DNA from: Spirochaetaceae bacterium
Lineage (GTDB): Bacteria > Spirochaetota > Spirochaetia > Treponematales > Treponemataceae
Direction of reading: 5' to 3'
NCBI GenBank assembly: GCA_017622135.1
Contig: JAGARR010000030.1
Coordinates: 1 to 64,000 of the forward strand
Length of the DNA stretch: 64,000 bases
The notes beneath the pieces were generated by a model. The model worked only from the letters and a program-made list of their open reading frames with translations. It was not told the origin of the DNA and did not search any database. This document shows positions 27,201 to 34,514 of this stretch, in pieces (the first letter of the stretch is position 1; every line of letters starts with the position of its first letter). The position numbers and the translations under genes were made by a program.

Positions 27201-27568
27201 TCATCCGGTAAATATCCTTTCACCAGGTCAATCTTGTCACGAATTTCGTTGGTGGCCGCATCAAGGTTCGTGCCGAAATTCAAAATCAACATAATCAGGC
27301 TGGAACCAGAGGAGGAGATTGACTGCATGGTATCCAAGCCCGTAACGCTAGAAACAGCACTTTCCAGTGGTCGTGTCACAGAACGCTCCACTTCCTCTGG
27401 TCCTGCATTTGTGTAGGTGGTGGAAATGGCTATGTACGGCATCTCCATATCCGGCAACAGGTCGATGGGCAACTGGGTGGTAGAATAGATACCCAGTGCC
27501 GTCAAAACGGCGAAGATAATCAGAACCGTAGTTGGCTTTTCTACGGCCATCTTGGAGAGGGTCATCAA
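24215..27568 (-). CDS. RND-family efflux transporter permease
   Basis: The product has 1117 residues, AcrB/MdtB-like. It has twelve TM helices and two large periplasmic loops. Visible motifs: TTQLPIDLLPDMEMPYIAIS near the N-terminus, GLSLGVGMLVDNSIVILENI (TM4 with proton-relay Asp), VGVVVNNGIVLVDFTN (TM10) and LRPILMTTLTTVLGLVPMAF. It uses proton motive force to export drugs or lipophilic compounds through the adaptor and TolC encoded upstream. The last ~75 residues form an unusually long charged cytoplasmic tail (EKRAEKKEVRRQRRAEKKAV). Confidence 0.95.
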   Translation of the reverse strand: MMTLSKMAVEKPTTVLIIFAVLTALGIYSTTQLPIDLLPDMEMPYIAISTTYTNAGPEEVERSVTRPLESAVSSVTGLDTMQSISSSGSSLIMLILNFGTNLDAATNEIRDKIDLVKGYLPDDAGTPLIIRADPSMMPIMSYVLSGNRTPEELRQYAEDVVQPRLEQVDGVASASISGGREKAIVIDIPRDRLEAYSLTITQIAQMIGAQNIEGSGGTISENDTTYSITTSGEYTSLEDIRNTVVAYKAAGGYGMGGAPTVSKILLRDIADVYEGYKPVSSLAYLNGTPCVILNIQKQSGKNSVQAAQLVRNQVEEIQTLLPADVKLTEEMNTTDIIETSIDNIVSSVVSGAVLAVLVLLVFLRSIKSTIIISLTIPISLVITLGIMKFAGFSLNLMTLAGLSLGVGMLVDNSIVILENIYTYRSKGAKPKAAAILGSQEMIMAIIASTLTTICVFLPLIMYSSELEMVGQIFSGLTFTVVFSLICSLVVAVILVPVLSSKYLKLENLANRQLTGIAGRFDRAVGSFFDRLDNGYANCVRWVLHHKILLLGTILVLLIVSIALIPVVGFINMPEQESNTISVSLEMPKGTRLETTDQVIRQLDTMVQQNVTGIKSTTMSVGGASMMGLGGASTNTATLSISLYPQAERQPGWDTTDQAIAKVRGLFNQFPGAEFTLSSNSMASMTGSDVDVVIKSNSMDQLQAASRDIVNALVEYDSDIVTEVTSSLEDGLPQIDIVIDRNKLQELGLNIYSVSNEIKANVNGATASRYRDGGNEIDILVQLSEDDRSKVLDLEQIFVTNSTGQRIPLSSFAAYQEGTSPVSIVRENQMRTIHITAKKINWRQSAEEVQRLVERTIQEHVVLGDDVNLSYSGSFESLQENLRMFAVIIIMAVILVFAVMASQFESFLDPFIVLFTIPLSIIGIVAIYLAVGSPLNIITAVGALVLVGVVVNNGIVLVDFTNLLRKREYSLEDACVEAARSRLRPILMTTLTTVLGLVPMAFFPGEGSEMTQPIGQTVLGGLTFSTTMTLFLMPVLYYIFNRYREKRAEKKEVRRQRRAEKKAVKLAAEAQQRKEKEAAKSRKATLVKNDKPAEDLEDEESVEEFSARKSFGMEDLDE

Positions 27569-28491
27569 TTACCTCCCTGCTGGCGGCCCACAACATTCAC
27601 CTTGCTGCCAGAATCCAGCAAGGTTTGACCAGACATTACAATCTCATTGCCAGAAACAAGCCCCGACACCACTTCCACCATATCATCCACGGTAATGCCC
27701 ACGGTAATGGGCCGCAGCTCCACTGCACCACCATTCACCACAAACACCGTGTCCTGGCCAGAACGAGTCAAAATGGCAGACCGTGGAATGGCCACCACAT
27801 CGGCCTTTGACTCTGTAATGAGCTTGACCCGGCAATACATGCCGATTTTAATCCGATTGTCCGGCGGATCCAGCACCAGCTTTACTCCCATGGAACGAGT
27901 TGTTGTGTCCAAGACAGGATTCACCTCGGCCACCTTGGCAGTAAAAACCTCTCCGGGATAGGCATCAAAGGTCAGTAGGGCAGCCTGTCCTACTTCAATA
28001 CGGGAGACAAACCGCTCCGCCACGCTGATGTCCACCTCAAGCTTGCTGGTACTGCTGATCTTTGCGATGGACATGGAAGGGGCCACCATGCTTCCCATAG
28101 ACACCGGGAAGGAGGTGATTGTTCCCGCCACAGGAGCACGGATAGGGCTTGTCTCATAGGTCATACCGGGACGTGACGGGTCTACCCGAGCCAAAATCTG
28201 GTTCCGCTCCACATAATCCCCCACCTTCACCCGAATGTCGGTAAGCTTTCCAGAGGTATCTGGCATCACATCAACGCTGGAAGCCGCAACCACGTCTCCA
28301 CCAAACTCAAGGTACTCATCAAGGTTTTCCGCTGCCACTACATAGGTATTTACCGCAAACACCGTCTCCTGAGGAGCAGTAGCGGCTACCACCGCAGTCT
28401 GGTCCTTCTTTGAACAACCGGAAAAAACAACTGCCAGGGCCAAAGCCGGGGCTACACATCGAACTATTTTCTGTGTCATCATTATCCTCAT
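27565..28491 (-). CDS. RND efflux periplasmic adaptor (membrane-fusion) protein
   Basis: The product has 308 residues. A lipobox-containing N-terminus (ALAVVFSGCSKK) anchors it in the inner membrane. The biotinyl-lipoyl halves are GKLTDIRVKVGDYVERNQILA and SPIRAPVAGTITSFPVSMGS, directly joined with almost no coiled-coil hairpin between them. The beta-barrel and membrane-proximal domains follow (LVLDPPDNRIKIGMYCRVKL). It overlaps the permease gene by 4 bp and bridges it to TolC. The short hairpin is a feature of some CusB/MacA-like spirochaete adaptors. Confidence 0.92.
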   Translation of the reverse strand: MRIMMTQKIVRCVAPALALAVVFSGCSKKDQTAVVAATAPQETVFAVNTYVVAAENLDEYLEFGGDVVAASSVDVMPDTSGKLTDIRVKVGDYVERNQILARVDPSRPGMTYETSPIRAPVAGTITSFPVSMGSMVAPSMSIAKISSTSKLEVDISVAERFVSRIEVGQAALLTFDAYPGEVFTAKVAEVNPVLDTTTRSMGVKLVLDPPDNRIKIGMYCRVKLITESKADVVAIPRSAILTRSGQDTVFVVNGGAVELRPITVGITVDDMVEVVSGLVSGNEIVMSGQTLLDSGSKVNVVGRQQGGN

Positions 28492-28512
28492 ATTTCTTGG
28501 GTCCAGTGGCCC

Positions 28513-29937
28513 TTAGTTTCCTAGTTTTGTATTGAGAGTATACTCAAGATCCATCAAGCCGGAAAGGTAGTTGAATTTCTCGTTGGCCAGACCCAGCTTT
28601 GCCTGGTTCAACTGATTTTCAGCGTCCCTCACATCAAGCAACTCCACTGTTCCGTTTCGGTATGCCACCAGTGTCATGTCGTAGGAGCGCTGGGCCAGCT
28701 GGATGTTCCCGGCAGAAGCCTCTATTGCAGCCTGGGACTGGGCCAAGGCATCCACCTGGGTGCGGATGTCCAGCTCGGTTTTTTCCACCAATGTCTCCAA
28801 AGAAAGCTCCAGCTTGCGGATATTGTCCTTTATGTCCTTGGCTGCCTGACGGTTGGCAGAAAAGGGCAAGAGATTGGTTAGGTTCCATGCAAGGGTGGCC
28901 GAAAAGGCTCCGTTGTCCACATAGGTGTCAATCCAGTTGGAGGAGATGTCGGCAACCACCGGCTGGAATCCCCAGGACAGCGAGAGACTGGGCGTGTAGG
29001 CCTGCATATTCTGAACAGAAAGATTTAAGTTTAGAATCTCCAGATTTTTCTGCAGGGAAAGGATGTCCGGGTGATTTTGGGCGTAGAGAGAAATCAACTC
29101 ATCTGTATCCAAGTCTATAAAGGAAGGATTTATTTCCCCCTCCAGTACAATTTCCGTTCCAGCAGGAACTCCCAGCAAAAAGCCGAACAAATCCAGCTGC
29201 TGCTTCATTGCTTGCTCCTGTTTCAAGATGGAGGGACGCTGGTTTTCATAGGCTACCTGGGCCTGCAGCAAGGCCAGCTCCGGAATGAGACCGTTGCGGT
29301 AGTTCACCTGGGCCTGCTGGGCACGCAACCGGGCATTTTCCAAGGACTGCTGCTGAAGAGCAAGCCCTTCCTGCTGGAGCAGCAGGCCATAGAACAACTT
29401 TCTGACCTGCAGCTCATTCTGCCGCAGGGTCTGATCCCAGGTAATCTGCCCCGCCTCATACTGCTTCCTGATGAGCCGCAGGCCGTCCACCAGGGCAAAG
29501 GAAAAGTTCCAGGAGATGCCGACGTTTCCCCTGGCCATCCAGTGATTCGCTTCCGTAGTCTCAGTTTTAGGCACAGAAAAATCAAATCCATGCAATTCGT
29601 ATAGAGGACTGACTATTTGAGAAATCCCCTCCATCATAGCTCCCATGGTGTCCGTGTACTCATTGCTGCGGCTCATGGTGGCGGAAACATTCACCGAAGG
29701 AAGCAACTGGTTCCACTTGTAGTCGTTTGCACGCTTCTTCATTTCCAGGTCAATGGCAGAGCTTTTCAGCGTCTTGCTGTTCTGGTTGGCATAATCCACC
29801 GCCTGGTCAACGGTCAAGGTGATGGAATTTCCTTTGGACTCAGCTTGAGCCACATCTTGGGCAAGGATAAAACCAGTAGAAACAATTGCCAATAATAGAA
29901 AGCAAATGATGTTTCTACCCCATAAATAAAACTTCAT
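28513..29937 (-). CDS. TolC-family outer-membrane efflux protein
   Basis: The product has 474 residues with a signal peptide (FYLWGRNIICFLLLAIVSTG). Two repeats of the OEP fold are visible: ITLTVDQAVDYANQNSKTLK at the start, and the long periplasmic helices FYGLLLQQEGLALQQQSLEN and ELSLETLVEKTELDIRTQVD. It forms the trimeric outer-membrane duct of the tripartite pump and is the first gene of the operon tolC-adaptor-permease-PG0541. Promoter elements must lie in the AT-rich gap to 30279. Confidence 0.92.
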   Translation of the reverse strand: MKFYLWGRNIICFLLLAIVSTGFILAQDVAQAESKGNSITLTVDQAVDYANQNSKTLKSSAIDLEMKKRANDYKWNQLLPSVNVSATMSRSNEYTDTMGAMMEGISQIVSPLYELHGFDFSVPKTETTEANHWMARGNVGISWNFSFALVDGLRLIRKQYEAGQITWDQTLRQNELQVRKLFYGLLLQQEGLALQQQSLENARLRAQQAQVNYRNGLIPELALLQAQVAYENQRPSILKQEQAMKQQLDLFGFLLGVPAGTEIVLEGEINPSFIDLDTDELISLYAQNHPDILSLQKNLEILNLNLSVQNMQAYTPSLSLSWGFQPVVADISSNWIDTYVDNGAFSATLAWNLTNLLPFSANRQAAKDIKDNIRKLELSLETLVEKTELDIRTQVDALAQSQAAIEASAGNIQLAQRSYDMTLVAYRNGTVELLDVRDAENQLNQAKLGLANEKFNYLSGLMDLEYTLNTKLGN

Positions 29938-30072
29938 AAAGCCCCCGAATTTATCTCTATAATTCTAATATAGTGTGTACATACTGAATGGGCAAGTTGT
30001 TTTATAAATATAACACCTAGAGTTCACTTCAGACAGCCCTTTATAATCTATTTCAGCTCATTTTGTTATATG

Positions 30073-30096
30073 TGTCAAAAAAATTTTTTTTTGACA
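30073..30096. promoter_or_regulatory. Perfect A/T-core palindrome, candidate operator
   Basis: TGTCAAAAAAA and TTTTTTTGACA are 11-bp perfect inverted arms separated by TT. It is ~180 bp from each of the two divergent start codons. The GTCA/TGAC ends recall CRP/FNR-like or GntR-like sites, but the regulator is unknown. It could equally be a weak bidirectional terminator. Confidence 0.4.
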
Positions 30097-30206
30097 AAAT
30101 CATCTCACATCAACTAATTGTATATATTACAAATATATAATTATTGCATTTAAATTCTTATTTTATCTATAAAAAATAAATTTTTTCAAATTTCTATCAT
30201 CTTGTA

Positions 30207-30235
30207 TTGTCAATAATTACACTCTGTTTTATACT
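30207..30235 (+). promoter_or_regulatory. Promoter of the OFA transporter gene
   Basis: TTGTCA (30207-30212) and TATACT (30230-30235) are 17 nt apart. A leader of ~38 nt with AAAGGAGG precedes the ATG at 30280. Confidence 0.65.
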
Positions 30236-30279
30236 TTCAGTAAACTTAAACAATATTACTGGTTACCAAAGGAGGAAAT

Positions 30280-31491
30280 ATGGCAAACAGTAATGCCCTT
30301 AGATGGCGAGTTGTGATTGGAGGCATACTCAGCAACTTCTGTGCCGGTATGCTCTATAGCTGGAGCATCTATGTAAAGCCCCTCATCGAAACCCATGGTT
30401 GGGAACAGGGAGCTGTCTCCCTGGCCATGTCCATTGCTACCATGGTCATCCCTATCTCGATGATTCCTGCGGCAAAGATTCTGGCAAAACAGGGTCCCAC
30501 AAAGACAGCCCTTATTGGAACTGTGTTCTATGTACTTGGTCTTGTTATCAGTGGTTTTGCAAACAACCTGATTCTGCTGTACCTGGGATTTGGTGTGCTG
30601 GGTGGAATCGGTGTAGGATTTATCTACGGAACCCCCGTTGCTACTTGTATTAAATGGTTCCCAGATAAAAAAGGCCTTATTTCAGGTCTTGCAGTAGGTG
30701 GATTCGGTCTTGGTTCCATCGTATTTGCTCCCATCTGCACCAGCCTGATTGCAACCCTTGGTCCTGGACAGACCTTCTGGGTACAGGGCGGAATTGCCTT
30801 GGTTGGAATGTTGATTGGTGCACCACTGATGAAGGCTGCCCCCGACGGATACAAGCCGGAAGGCTGGACTCCACCAGCAGCAAGTGCAGCAGCTGGAGCT
30901 GCCCACGATTATACCGCCGGAGAAATGTTACGAACAAAGCAGTACTGGTTCCTGCTGATTATGTATCTGTTCGCCAATATGTCCGGTCTCATGGTCATTG
31001 GTCAGGCATCTCCCATTGCACAGGCAGTTGCCGGTCTTACCGCTGCTGAGGCTGGAGCAATCGTCAGTCTGCTATCAATCTTCAACACCGCTGGACGCTT
31101 TATGAGTGGTGCTCTCTGTGACAAGCTTGGGGCAAAGCGTGTTGTAACAATTATCTATGTTATCAACGCAGTTCTCTTGGTTTCTCTACAATTCCTTACA
31201 AACTTCGTTACCATCTCTATTGGTATCGGTGGTTTGGCCATCTGTTTTGGTGCGATGATGGGTGCTTATCCATCACTGGTTGTGGACTACTTCGGAGTCA
31301 AGTACTCTGGCCCCAACTATGCCCGCATCTTCTTGGCATACGGAATCGGTGGAATCATCGGTCCCCAGCTTGCGGTACAGATTGTGGGTCGCACAGGCAG
31401 CTACACCATGGCATTCATCATCATTGGTGCAAGCTGTATCGTTGGAGCAGTGATGTCCATCATCTCCAAGAAACCGGTGTACAACGGCTAA
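30280..31491 (+). CDS. OFA-family MFS transporter (oxalate/formate antiporter-like)
   Basis: The product has 403 residues and twelve TM helices. Family features: LRWRVVIGGILSNFCAGMLY SWSIY at the start, GFGVLGGIGVGFIYGTPVAT, a KWFPDKKGLISGLAVGGFGL loop, and the C-half GRFMSGALCDKLGAKR loop. It exchanges small mono- or dicarboxylates at the inner membrane; the exact substrate cannot be read from sequence. A strong GGAGG site and promoter suggest high expression. It ends with a strong terminator. Confidence 0.88.
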   Translation: MANSNALRWRVVIGGILSNFCAGMLYSWSIYVKPLIETHGWEQGAVSLAMSIATMVIPISMIPAAKILAKQGPTKTALIGTVFYVLGLVISGFANNLILLYLGFGVLGGIGVGFIYGTPVATCIKWFPDKKGLISGLAVGGFGLGSIVFAPICTSLIATLGPGQTFWVQGGIALVGMLIGAPLMKAAPDGYKPEGWTPPAASAAAGAAHDYTAGEMLRTKQYWFLLIMYLFANMSGLMVIGQASPIAQAVAGLTAAEAGAIVSLLSIFNTAGRFMSGALCDKLGAKRVVTIIYVINAVLLVSLQFLTNFVTISIGIGGLAICFGAMMGAYPSLVVDYFGVKYSGPNYARIFLAYGIGGIIGPQLAVQIVGRTGSYTMAFIIIGASCIVGAVMSIISKKPVYNG

Positions 31492-31544
31492 TAACTCCTA
31501 GTTGTAGAAATTGTACGCGGCCAACAGTCCGGGCCTAAACGGAC

Positions 31545-31594
31545 AAACGCCACTGGTAGACGAGGAGGAAGCGTCTGCCGGTGGCGTTTTTTTT
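31545..31594 (+). terminator. Strong terminator of the OFA transporter gene
   Basis: AAACGCCACTGGTAGACG pairs with CGTCTGCCGGTGGCGTTT (two mismatches) around a purine-rich loop and is followed by eight T. Confidence 0.9.
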
Positions 31595-31654
31595 GCGTGT
31601 TGCGGTTCTACTGGAATCGGTGTATAGTTTGGAGACGTAGTTGACATAAATCAA

Positions 31655-31948
31655 TTGAGAATACTTTGCAAACAAGGCAAAATCAGGTGGACTAACCACA
31701 TTCTTGTGAGGCTGCTGGAAAGAAGTATAAAGCAATCAGATGTGGAAAATGCCATCAACACTGGAACAGTCATTGAGCAGTATCCAGATGATTATCCTCA
31801 TCCAAGTTGTCTTGTTTTAGGATTCACTATACAACGGCAGCTTCTGCATGTTGTCTGCGGTATTGCACAAGAACATATATATATGATTACAGCATATTAT
31901 CCAAGTACAGAAAAATGGGCAGAAAACGCTACTCAAAGGAGGTCGTAA
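31655..31948 (+). CDS. DUF4258 domain protein (toxin-like half of a TA-like pair)
   Basis: The product has ~97 residues: CKQGKIRWTNHILVRLLERS, IKQSDVENAINTGTVIEQYP, and a late IYMITAYYPSTEKW, the DUF4258 fold that resembles RelE/ParE-like small toxins. The next gene, 2 bp away, encodes a YgiT-type zinc-finger protein, as in MqsR/MqsA-like pairs. The start is uncertain: TTG at 31655 has no ribosome site, while GGAG at 31631 points to the in-frame but non-standard codons GTA/GTT (31637-31642). The start codon may have been lost by mutation. Confidence 0.65.
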   Translation: MRILCKQGKIRWTNHILVRLLERSIKQSDVENAINTGTVIEQYPDDYPHPSCLVLGFTIQRQLLHVVCGIAQEHIYMITAYYPSTEKWAENATQRRS

Positions 31949-31950
31949 CG

Positions 31951-32175
31951 ATGTGTTTTTTATGCAAGGGAAGGATTGTTCCTGACACAACAACATTTAT
32001 GGTTGATTTAGGTCGATGCATAATTATCGTAAGAAACGTTCCTTGTGACAGATGCCAGCAGTGCGGAGATACAAGCTATTCAAATGAGGTTGCAAAAAAA
32101 TTGGAGCAGATTGTTGAAAAACTCAAGGACTCCATTTCTGAAATTGCAGTGACTGACTACAGCTCCGCCGCCTAA
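31951..32175 (+). CDS. YgiT-type zinc-finger protein (antitoxin-like)
   Basis: The product has 74 residues. Two CxxC pairs, MCFLCKG and CDRCQQCGD, form the YgiT/MqsA N-terminal zinc finger; the motif VRNVPCDRCQQCGDTSYS is characteristic. The C-terminal helix (EVAKKLEQIVEKLKDSI) has no helix-turn-helix, so it lacks the DNA-binding half of MqsA. AAAGGAGG lies 7 nt before the ATG. It pairs with the DUF4258 gene upstream. Confidence 0.85.
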   Translation: MCFLCKGRIVPDTTTFMVDLGRCIIIVRNVPCDRCQQCGDTSYSNEVAKKLEQIVEKLKDSISEIAVTDYSSAA

Positions 32176-32202
32176 GTCCTGCATTGACCTGCACGCCTCC
32201 TT

Positions 32203-32515
32203 TCAGCTGGTGAGCTTCTGCACTAGAAGCTCCACGGCCTGCTTTTCCTTCTCGGAAAGCTTCTCAAAGGTGCTTACGAGATGACGATACCGGGATGAAA
32301 TCTCCGGGCGGCTACTTGAACCAGCCACCAAGTATTCCACGCTCACATCCAGAGCCTCCGCAAGCCTTACCGCCACATCAGCCGGCGGCATGGATGGATG
32401 GGAGCCGACATAGGTCAAAAGTGTCCGAGGCTTTATCCTGGCCCTGGCAGCCAACTCCTTGTGCTGTATTCCGGGTAGCCCCATTTTTTACAAAAAACTC
32501 CCGCCACCACGACAT
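32203..32515 (-). pseudogene. XRE-family HTH regulator with an apparent 5' frameshift
   Basis: The intact frame from ATG 32484 encodes 93 residues: QHKELAARARIKPRTLLTYV (helix-turn-helix), PADVAVRLAEALDVSVEYLV and a C-terminal helix. It lacks the usual 'FW-x15' lead. In another frame an upstream ATG at 32515 encodes MSWWREFFVKNG. Removing one base from AAAAAATGGGG would join this to LPGIQHKELA with the family's usual spacing. Either the gene is frameshifted or translation starts at 32484 with a poorly spaced GGAG. It is convergent to the YgiT-type gene. Confidence 0.6.
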
Positions 32516-32566
32516 TATATGTCAGGTGTCATCCCGTATAATAATCTTAATATATAGGAGGTTTAG

Positions 32567-33220
32567 ATGAAGACACATAACGAGGCAAAGAAATTTGGCA
32601 TTCTGTTCAGCTTGTTCTTGGGAGTCCTACTGGTATCCTGTGGTGGAAACAAGCTGGTAGACCAGGCGCTTGACCGTGACGAGGAGTTTCTGAACAAGGT
32701 GGAGCAACTGGCGGACAGGATGGAAAAGGGAGAGCTGACTGGAGAGTGGTTTTTCAACTATATGAATGACATCTACGAGGAGTTTCCGCAGCTTCCCGTT
32801 GAATTTGAGGATGGAACAGTCTCAAAGAGCCAGCACAAGCGGGCCCAGCAGCTGGAGGCACGGAAAGTACAGCTGGAAAAACGCTTGGTTACTCTGGGCT
32901 TTTCTGGCGACGAGGAGGGAAGATACCCTCTTCGATACGCCATTTCCAGTCTGGAGCCCAAGAACGAGATAAACAGGCGACTTGATAAGGGCGAGCTGAT
33001 TTTCAACGACATGGAGCAGTTGTTAAAGCAGTACGAACAGGGGGTCCTCTCCGAGACGCAGGTGATGGAAGAGATGGAAACCATGATGGCAGAAATCGAG
33101 GTTTTTGCTGAAGACGTGGAGATTGACCCGTCAAGCTTGACAGAAAAGCAGCTTGAGCGAATTGAGCTCATAGAAGACTGGATAAGTGGATGGGAATATC
33201 GTTTAGAAAACTTGTATTAA
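32567..33220 (+). CDS. Lipoprotein, paralogue of the 33864 gene
   Basis: The product has 217 residues. A lipobox LLVSC near residue 25 predicts lipidation. It then reads VDQALDRDEEFLNKVEQLAD, RMEKGELTGEWFFNYMNDIY and is mostly acidic helix. The same block (ALDRDxEFL, ADRME-G-L-GEWFF) occurs in the gene at 33864, so the two are paralogues of an unnamed family. AGGAGG ribosome site. A TATAAT lies 25 bp before the start. Confidence 0.7.
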   Translation: MKTHNEAKKFGILFSLFLGVLLVSCGGNKLVDQALDRDEEFLNKVEQLADRMEKGELTGEWFFNYMNDIYEEFPQLPVEFEDGTVSKSQHKRAQQLEARKVQLEKRLVTLGFSGDEEGRYPLRYAISSLEPKNEINRRLDKGELIFNDMEQLLKQYEQGVLSETQVMEEMETMMAEIEVFAEDVEIDPSSLTEKQLERIELIEDWISGWEYRLENLY

Positions 33221-33249
33221 TTTATAGAAGGGAATAGTTAGGAGGAACC

Positions 33250-33797
33250 ATGCGGACACTTGAAAGCATTAAGGAAGAGATAAAAGCACTGGGAGAGGTT
33301 GACCTGTTCGGGACGGCAAAGGAGGTAACCCATCTGCCGGAAATCCTCCATGATGATGAAAACATCAAGTACCTAACTTCTGGCCTAATGGACGGAACAA
33401 CCTGGCTAGTAGTTTGTACCCAAAAAAGAATTCTCCTTCTTGACCATGGATTTCTCTTTGGGTTCAAGCAATCAGAGATGAACCTAGAAAACATCAACTC
33501 AATCTCATTCCAAACGGGATTACTTTTTGGAGCCATCGAAATTTGGCACGGTGGAGCCCGCATGTTGATTGAAAACTGCGATAAGAAAACTGTAAAACCC
33601 TTTACTGATGCGGTAAACGCTGCCATGACAGCGGCAAAGGGTGCCAGAACAGCCCCAGTGACCACCACTGCAATCCCTGCCGCCCCGCCGCAGACGACAT
33701 GGTTCCCCAACTGGAGCGTCTGGGAGCCTTGGTGGAAAAAGGCCTGCTCTCCAAGGAAGAATTCGAGGCCCAGAAGAAGAAGCTGCTGGGCTTGTAG
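33250..33797 (+). pseudogene. PH-like domain protein with frameshifted SHOCT tail
   Basis: Residues ~1-125 form a bacterial PH (bPH_2/YokE-like) domain: MDGTTWLVVCTQKRILLLDH, GFKQSEMNLENINSISFQTG. The frame then runs through a Pro/Thr linker into nonsense ending at 33867. One base out of phase, from ~33692, the DNA encodes DDMVPQLERLGALVEKGLLS and KEEFEAQKKKLLGL with a stop at 33795-33797, a canonical SHOCT domain. A single missing base near CCGCAGACG restores the full ~182-residue PH-linker-SHOCT protein. No slippery heptamer is seen, so programmed frameshifting is less likely. Confidence 0.75.
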
Positions 33798-33863
33798 CGT
33801 CAAATGCAACGGGGAGGCCCAGCACGCTGGCCTCCCACCAAAGCCAGAAAAGGAGTACGTAAA

Positions 33864-34505
33864 ATGAAATCCAGCTTCCACACAAAGCAGTGGGCGGTGG
33901 CCCTGATGCTGGCCTTGGCCCTTGGGGTACAGGCGGCGGGAGCCAGTCCCGTGGACGCAGCCCTTGACCGCGACCAGGAGTTCCTGGACTCGCTGGCAGA
34001 CCTTGCAGACCGAATGGAGCGGGGCCAGCTGAACGGGGAATGGTTCTTTCACGAGATGGACAGACTCTACGTCAGGTTTGCACCCGACTTTGTGCTCGTT
34101 GACCTGGACTCCGTCACCCAGCAGCAGAAGAAGCGGTCACGGAGCCTCAAGAACAGAAAGACGGAGCTGGAAATCAAGCTCTACAAGCTGGGCTTCTCCC
34201 CGGACCCGGAGACAGGCCGGTTCTCCGTCGCCTATAAGATTCTGAATCTGGATGCGGACAGCCCCATGGACATCCTCCTTGACCAGTTCGAGGCATTCCT
34301 CATTACGGTGGCTTCGGCCATGGACCTGCTGAGCTACCGGCTCATCTCCGAGGATGAGGTTGCCCTGCTGTTCAACCACATGGCGGAGGACATGGAGGCA
34401 TCCTACCATGATTTTGACTACGACGAGGTGACGGAGGAGCAGCTCCAAAGGCTCCAGCAGCTGGAGCAGCGGGTAAATCAACTGGAACAGCAGTTCAATT
34501 GGTAA
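33864..34505 (+). CDS. Secreted protein, paralogue of the 32567 lipoprotein
   Basis: The product has 213 residues. A signal peptide (VALMLALALGVQAAGA) with no cysteine replaces the lipobox of its paralogue. The mature part starts VDAALDRDQEFLDSLADLAD, RMERGQLNGEWFFHEMDRLY and continues as long helices ending in LQQLEQRVNQLEQQFNW, a likely coiled coil. It is in an array with the PH-SHOCT gene before it and the LRR gene 9 bp after it. Function unknown. Confidence 0.7.
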   Translation: MKSSFHTKQWAVALMLALALGVQAAGASPVDAALDRDQEFLDSLADLADRMERGQLNGEWFFHEMDRLYVRFAPDFVLVDLDSVTQQQKKRSRSLKNRKTELEIKLYKLGFSPDPETGRFSVAYKILNLDADSPMDILLDQFEAFLITVASAMDLLSYRLISEDEVALLFNHMAEDMEASYHDFDYDEVTEEQLQRLQQLEQRVNQLEQQFNW

Positions 34506-34514
34506 GGAGGAAGT

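Larger units (their letters stand above)
29938..30279. other. AT-rich divergent intergenic region between the efflux operon and the OFA transporter
   Basis: This 342-bp spacer is strongly AT-rich and has no ORF. It holds the OFA promoter (30207-30235), the poly-A/T palindrome at 30073-30096, and candidate -10 elements for the leftward tolC operon around 29950-29975. I see no RNA gene in it. Confidence 0.6.

Noticed and set aside
33685..33700. Programmed -1 frameshifting to join the PH and SHOCT domains
   Set aside because: The phase would allow it, but there is no X-XXY-YYZ slippery site or downstream structure of quality; a mutation or sequence error is simpler.
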